NCBI GenBank assembly: GCA_031406795.1
Contig: JANOHV010000251.1
Location: 1-6,768 of the forward strand
Direction: 5' to 3'
DNA: 6,768 bases
From: DATDCY01 sp031406795 [NCBI: Candidatus Rokuibacteriota bacterium]
GTDB lineage: Bacteria; JAUVQV01
A program made the translations under genes and the position numbers. The notes beneath the pieces were generated by a model, which ran no database searches, was not told the origin of the DNA, and saw only the letters and a program-made list of their open reading frames with translations. This document shows, one piece after another, positions 5,003 through 6,768 of this stretch (position 1 is the stretch's first letter; each line of letters starts with the position of its first letter).

Positions 5003-5908
5003 ATGAAAGTTCAGCCATCAAGAAGGGTGATCACAGCACTCTTTTCGCTCTTCGTCGGAATGGTCGTTCCACACAGTGCATATGCCATCCCTTCATTGCA
5101 ACTAGATGTCACCCCTGGTTTCTATAACACTGCTGCCGGATCGGGTGGTATGCCGACAAAAGAAACTATTGTCGCGACCGGCGACAGTTTCACCCTAAGC
5201 GCCTACATGACCCCGGATGGCAGGAACTCGCTTGATCAGAAGTATTATATCTCTGCCGCTCTTATCCCGAGTCCCGGAAATCAGGGCATAAATCCGAGTG
5301 GCGACTATGGGACTTTCCAGTTTGGGGGGGTCACCATTGACACCAGTTCGATGCTTTACGGATACCCCCCCATCGAAAATCTCACCTCGGGCACTAGCGT
5401 CGGGTGGGATTGCGGAGATCTTCCCAAACATAGCATATTCCCGACTTACTTCACCGAGATCATGTTCAACTTCGAGGGCGGCGACGTCCCGAGCCTCAAC
5501 ACGCAGACCGGCGAGCCGGCAGCGGGAACCATGTTCGCAGAGAACTTCGACGTCGACGTCTCCAACATCCTGGAAGGGTACGCCATCCACTTCGACCTCT
5601 ACAACGAGAACTTCTACAATACCTTCAGCACCACAACAAACGTGTTGACCTGGGAGAAGAGCTGCACGGGGAAGGGGAGCAAGAAGACCTGCGTGTCCGT
5701 CCCGATCTACAAGCAGTTGGTCAGCACGAACACGACCTTGACGACCGAATGGACACCCTCGACGACAGATGTCGATATCAGGGACTTCGCCCCCTTCTCC
5801 CACGATGCGGAGTCGGGCAACCATCGGGCAGTACCTGAACCGGGAACCATCATTCTGCTCGGTTCCGGTCTCCTCGGTCTCGGCCTCCTCCGCCGTCGCA
5901 AGAACTAG
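5003..5908 (+). CDS. PEP-CTERM sorting-domain protein (choice-of-anchor N-like)
   Basis: 301 residues. The N-terminus is a Sec signal peptide: basic MKVQPSRR, hydrophobic core VITALFSLFVGMVV, and an AYA cleavage site near residue 28. The C-terminus is a full PEP-CTERM signal from about residue 277: VPEPGT, a hydrophobic Gly/Leu helix, then RRRKN. Exosortase recognises this signal and removes it during export to the surface or extracellular matrix. Between them is a secreted, mostly beta-type domain with YYISAAL, GGDLPKHSIFPTYFTEI-like text, AIHFDLYNENFYN and DFAPFSHDAESG. These recall proteins annotated as choice-of-anchor N, recalled from memory and not checked. Three cysteines are visible (C137, C221, C230); C221 and C230 flank a lysine-rich loop and could form a disulfide. 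The first half of the gene is clearly less GC-rich than its neighbours. A sigma-54 promoter precedes it and a strong terminator follows, so it is a single-gene unit. Molecular function is unknown; PrsR control is inferred. Confidence 0.9.
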   Translation: MKVQPSRRVITALFSLFVGMVVPHSAYAIPSLQLDVTPGFYNTAAGSGGMPTKETIVATGDSFTLSAYMTPDGRNSLDQKYYISAALIPSPGNQGINPSGDYGTFQFGGVTIDTSSMLYGYPPIENLTSGTSVGWDCGDLPKHSIFPTYFTEIMFNFEGGDVPSLNTQTGEPAAGTMFAENFDVDVSNILEGYAIHFDLYNENFYNTFSTTTNVLTWEKSCTGKGSKKTCVSVPIYKQLVSTNTTLTTEWTPSTTDVDIRDFAPFSHDAESGNHRAVPEPGTIILLGSGLLGLGLLRRRKN

Positions 5909-5924
5909 CAACAGCCAGTAACAC

Positions 5925-5970
5925 TTAAAGCGATGGCCGCCCGGGATGAACCGGGCGGCCATCGCTTTAA
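5925..5970 (+). terminator. Intrinsic terminator of the PEP-CTERM gene
   Basis: Perfect 20-bp inverted repeat: TTAAAGCGATGGCCGCCCGG at 5925-5944, a 6-nt loop (GATGAA), and its complement at 5951-5970 ending in CTTTAA. It begins 16 nt after the PEP-CTERM stop. The symmetric A/T ends mean it could also stop transcription coming from the right. Confidence 0.85.
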
Positions 5971-6014
5971 ATGCGTCCGGATTTCACGGTGAAGATTGCT
6001 GCTCAAAGCGTTGC

Positions 6015-6230
6015 TTAACTATGCAGACTACGCACTGTCGATTGTGCACATCGAGGCCCGCGGCCGAGGACGGCGACCGTGCGCCCGGACAGGATATTCG
6101 CCAGCTTGCCGTCACTGATCGATATGGTCTTGACGGTCAGTCGCCCGGGTTCGACGACTGCGCCGTAGATTAAAACGGCGACGATCAGGAGCAGCAGTCC
6201 GAGCTTAGCTGGAAGCCGCCTCCGCGACAT
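6015..6230 (-). pseudogene. Remnant of a metallophosphoesterase-like gene (N-terminal fragment)
   Basis: A 71-codon frame starts MSRRRLPAKLGLLLLIVAVLI, a single N-terminal membrane anchor, followed by YGAVVEPGRLTVKTISISD and LANILSGRTVAVL. This is the usual opening of membrane-anchored YaeI-type metallophosphoesterases, which normally run on directly into the metal-binding SDLH motif. Here, after residue 55, the reading turns into unrelated GRGPRCAQST… and stops 16 codons later, so every catalytic motif is missing. There is no strong ribosome binding site. I infer a gene truncated by deletion or by arrival of neighbouring DNA, with the surviving part at about 6066-6230. Family recognition is from memory and moderate; a small membrane protein of unknown function is the alternative. 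Confidence 0.5.
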
Positions 6231-6384
6231 GAGCGGGCATCATGCACGAGAACAGATCGGAATGCCACGATCAGGTCGGCATGCCCGCCCTTCACCGCAG
6301 CCTGGCGCGTACGCGGGTGCACGGGGAAGCCCAGAGGCAAGCTCGCGGAAGAATACCTCAGCCAACGCCCGCGGGGACAATCTC
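6231..6384. other. Non-coding stretch upstream of vapB
   Basis: No supported gene. An 8-bp inverted repeat, GCGGGCAT (6233-6240) and ATGCCCGC (6281-6288), is present but widely spaced and may be chance in GC-rich DNA. Together with the remnant to its left, this makes about 475 nt of debris between the terminator of the PEP-CTERM gene and the vapB promoter. Confidence 0.4.
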
Positions 6385-6414
6385 TTGACGCTCGCAGTCA
6401 GAAAAGACTACTGT
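6385..6414 (+). promoter_or_regulatory. Sigma-70-type promoter of vapBC
   Basis: TTGACG (6385-6390), 18-nt spacer, TACTGT (6409-6414), about 40 nt before the vapB ATG. The -35 is 5/6 consensus and the -10 is weak (3/6). AGTC/GACT half-sites at 6397-6400 and 6406-6409 lie in the spacer, where an antitoxin could bind, but they are too short to call an operator. Confidence 0.5.
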
Positions 6415-6442
6415 ATGACATCGCGTGTAGATGTAATGAAAC

Positions 6443-6450
6443 GGAGGTGA
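6443..6450 (+). promoter_or_regulatory. Ribosome binding site of vapB
   Basis: GGAGGTGA, an extended match to the anti-Shine-Dalgarno, lies 3 nt before ATG 6454 (the GGAGG core is 6 nt away). It supports this start. Confidence 0.8.
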
Positions 6451-6453
6451 GAG

Positions 6454-6708
6454 ATGGCTCTCAACATCAGGAATCCGGAGACGGAGAAACTCGCGCAAAC
6501 ATTGGCGCGGCTCACCGGAGAAAGCAAGACCGAAGCAGTCACCCGGGCCCTTCGCGACAGGCTGACCCGCTTAAACAGAAAGCGTTCGCAACGCCGACTC
6601 GCCGACGAGCTCGACGAGATAGCGCGGCATTGCGCGCGGCTCACGGAGCTGGATGATCGGGCTGCCGACGACATCCTGGGGTACGACGCCAATGGGCTGC
6701 CGCGCTGA
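6454..6708 (+). CDS. vapB: VapB-family antitoxin (Rv0623-like)
   Basis: 84 residues with the hallmark opening MALNIRNPETEKLAQTLARL and then TGESKTEAVTRALRDRL. This is the N-terminal DNA-binding segment of the Rv0623-type VapB family that pairs with PIN-domain toxins. The C-terminal part (…LADELDEIARHCARL…) is the region expected to bind and inhibit VapC, and the ending DDILGYDANGLPR is common in this family. The stop overlaps the vapC start by one base (TGATG), giving a coupled antitoxin-first operon. Binding of VapB or VapBC to its own promoter is the known mode of control in the family; no clear operator is visible here. Confidence 0.92.
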   Translation: MALNIRNPETEKLAQTLARLTGESKTEAVTRALRDRLTRLNRKRSQRRLADELDEIARHCARLTELDDRAADDILGYDANGLPR

Positions 6709-6768
6709 TGGTCATCGATACCTCCGCCATCCTTGCCATCCTGCAGGACGAGCCCGAACGCCGCGCCT
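6708..6768 (+). CDS. vapC: VapC-family PIN-domain toxin, cut by right window edge
   Basis: Only the first 20 codons are present: MVIDTSAILAILQDEPERRA. The opening VIDTSAI with Asp4 is the first strand and first metal-binding acid of the PIN ribonuclease fold; most VapC toxins cleave specific tRNAs or rRNA. Start ATG 6708 overlaps the vapB stop by one base. The remaining catalytic acids lie outside the window, so integrity cannot be judged. Confidence 0.85.
   Translation, partial: MVIDTSAILAILQDEPERRA

Noticed and set aside
5195-5962. 255-residue minus-strand ORF opposite the PEP-CTERM gene
   Set aside because: It would begin inside the terminator stem and has no domain; the plus strand has signal peptide and PEP-CTERM signal.
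5946-6173. 75-residue plus-strand ORF after the PEP-CTERM gene
   Set aside because: It starts in the terminator loop and is antisense to the metallophosphoesterase-like remnant; no ribosome binding site or domain.
1-6768. CRISPR array, tRNA, rRNA, riboswitch, IS transposase or integrase
   Set aside because: No regularly spaced direct repeats, no cloverleaf or rRNA-like stretch, and no transposase or recombinase motif was seen on either strand.

Overview
The window is high-GC bacterial DNA with PEP-CTERM/exosortase-type content. It carries a PrsR-family sigma-54 activator, a long TPR protein of the kind found in these loci, and a secreted protein ending in a PEP-CTERM sorting signal behind a good -24/-12 (sigma-54) promoter. 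The exosortase and the PrsK kinase are not in the window. Gene content, TPR-protein style and the GC-rich hairpin repeat fit a Gram-negative, deltaproteobacterial (Geobacter/Desulfuromonas-like) or related environmental lineage. That placement is an inference from style, not a proven assignment.

Layout, left to right. A TPR-repeat protein, cut by the left edge, fills 2-1942 (+). A 301-nt intergenic stretch follows, holding an 85-nt MITE/REP-like element made of two GC-rich hairpins in inverted orientation (2117-2201). prsR (2244-3629, +) is intact, with receiver, AAA+ and Fis-type HTH domains. Ten bases past its stop lies a convergent type II toxin-antitoxin pair on the minus strand: an RHH antitoxin first, then a RelE/ParE-like toxin overlapping it by GTGA. 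The pair has its own promoter, and a perfect 9-bp-arm palindrome lies within and over that promoter. Next come two same-strand remnants of the prsR 3' end: a short degenerate one (4300-4372) and a gap-free 97-codon copy (4475-4768, about 89% identical in protein). The PEP-CTERM protein gene (5003-5908, +) follows, with a sigma-54 promoter at 4936-4951 and a strong intrinsic terminator at 5925-5970. Then come a minus-strand remnant of what looks like a metallophosphoesterase N-terminus (6015-6230), a sigma-70-type promoter, vapB (6454-6708) and the first 20 codons of vapC.

How the parts fit. PrsR, phosphorylated by a PrsK-type kinase encoded elsewhere, would activate RNA polymerase-sigma-54 at the PEP-CTERM gene. 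The product would be exported through Sec and processed by an exosortase encoded elsewhere. The most unusual feature is the repeated prsR tail between the regulator and its probable target. It is either the decayed remains of tandem prsR paralogues split by a toxin-antitoxin insertion or, less likely, a free-standing DNA-binding domain that could compete with PrsR. Two toxin-antitoxin loci, a gene remnant and a palindromic repeat mark the segment as a rearranged accessory region.
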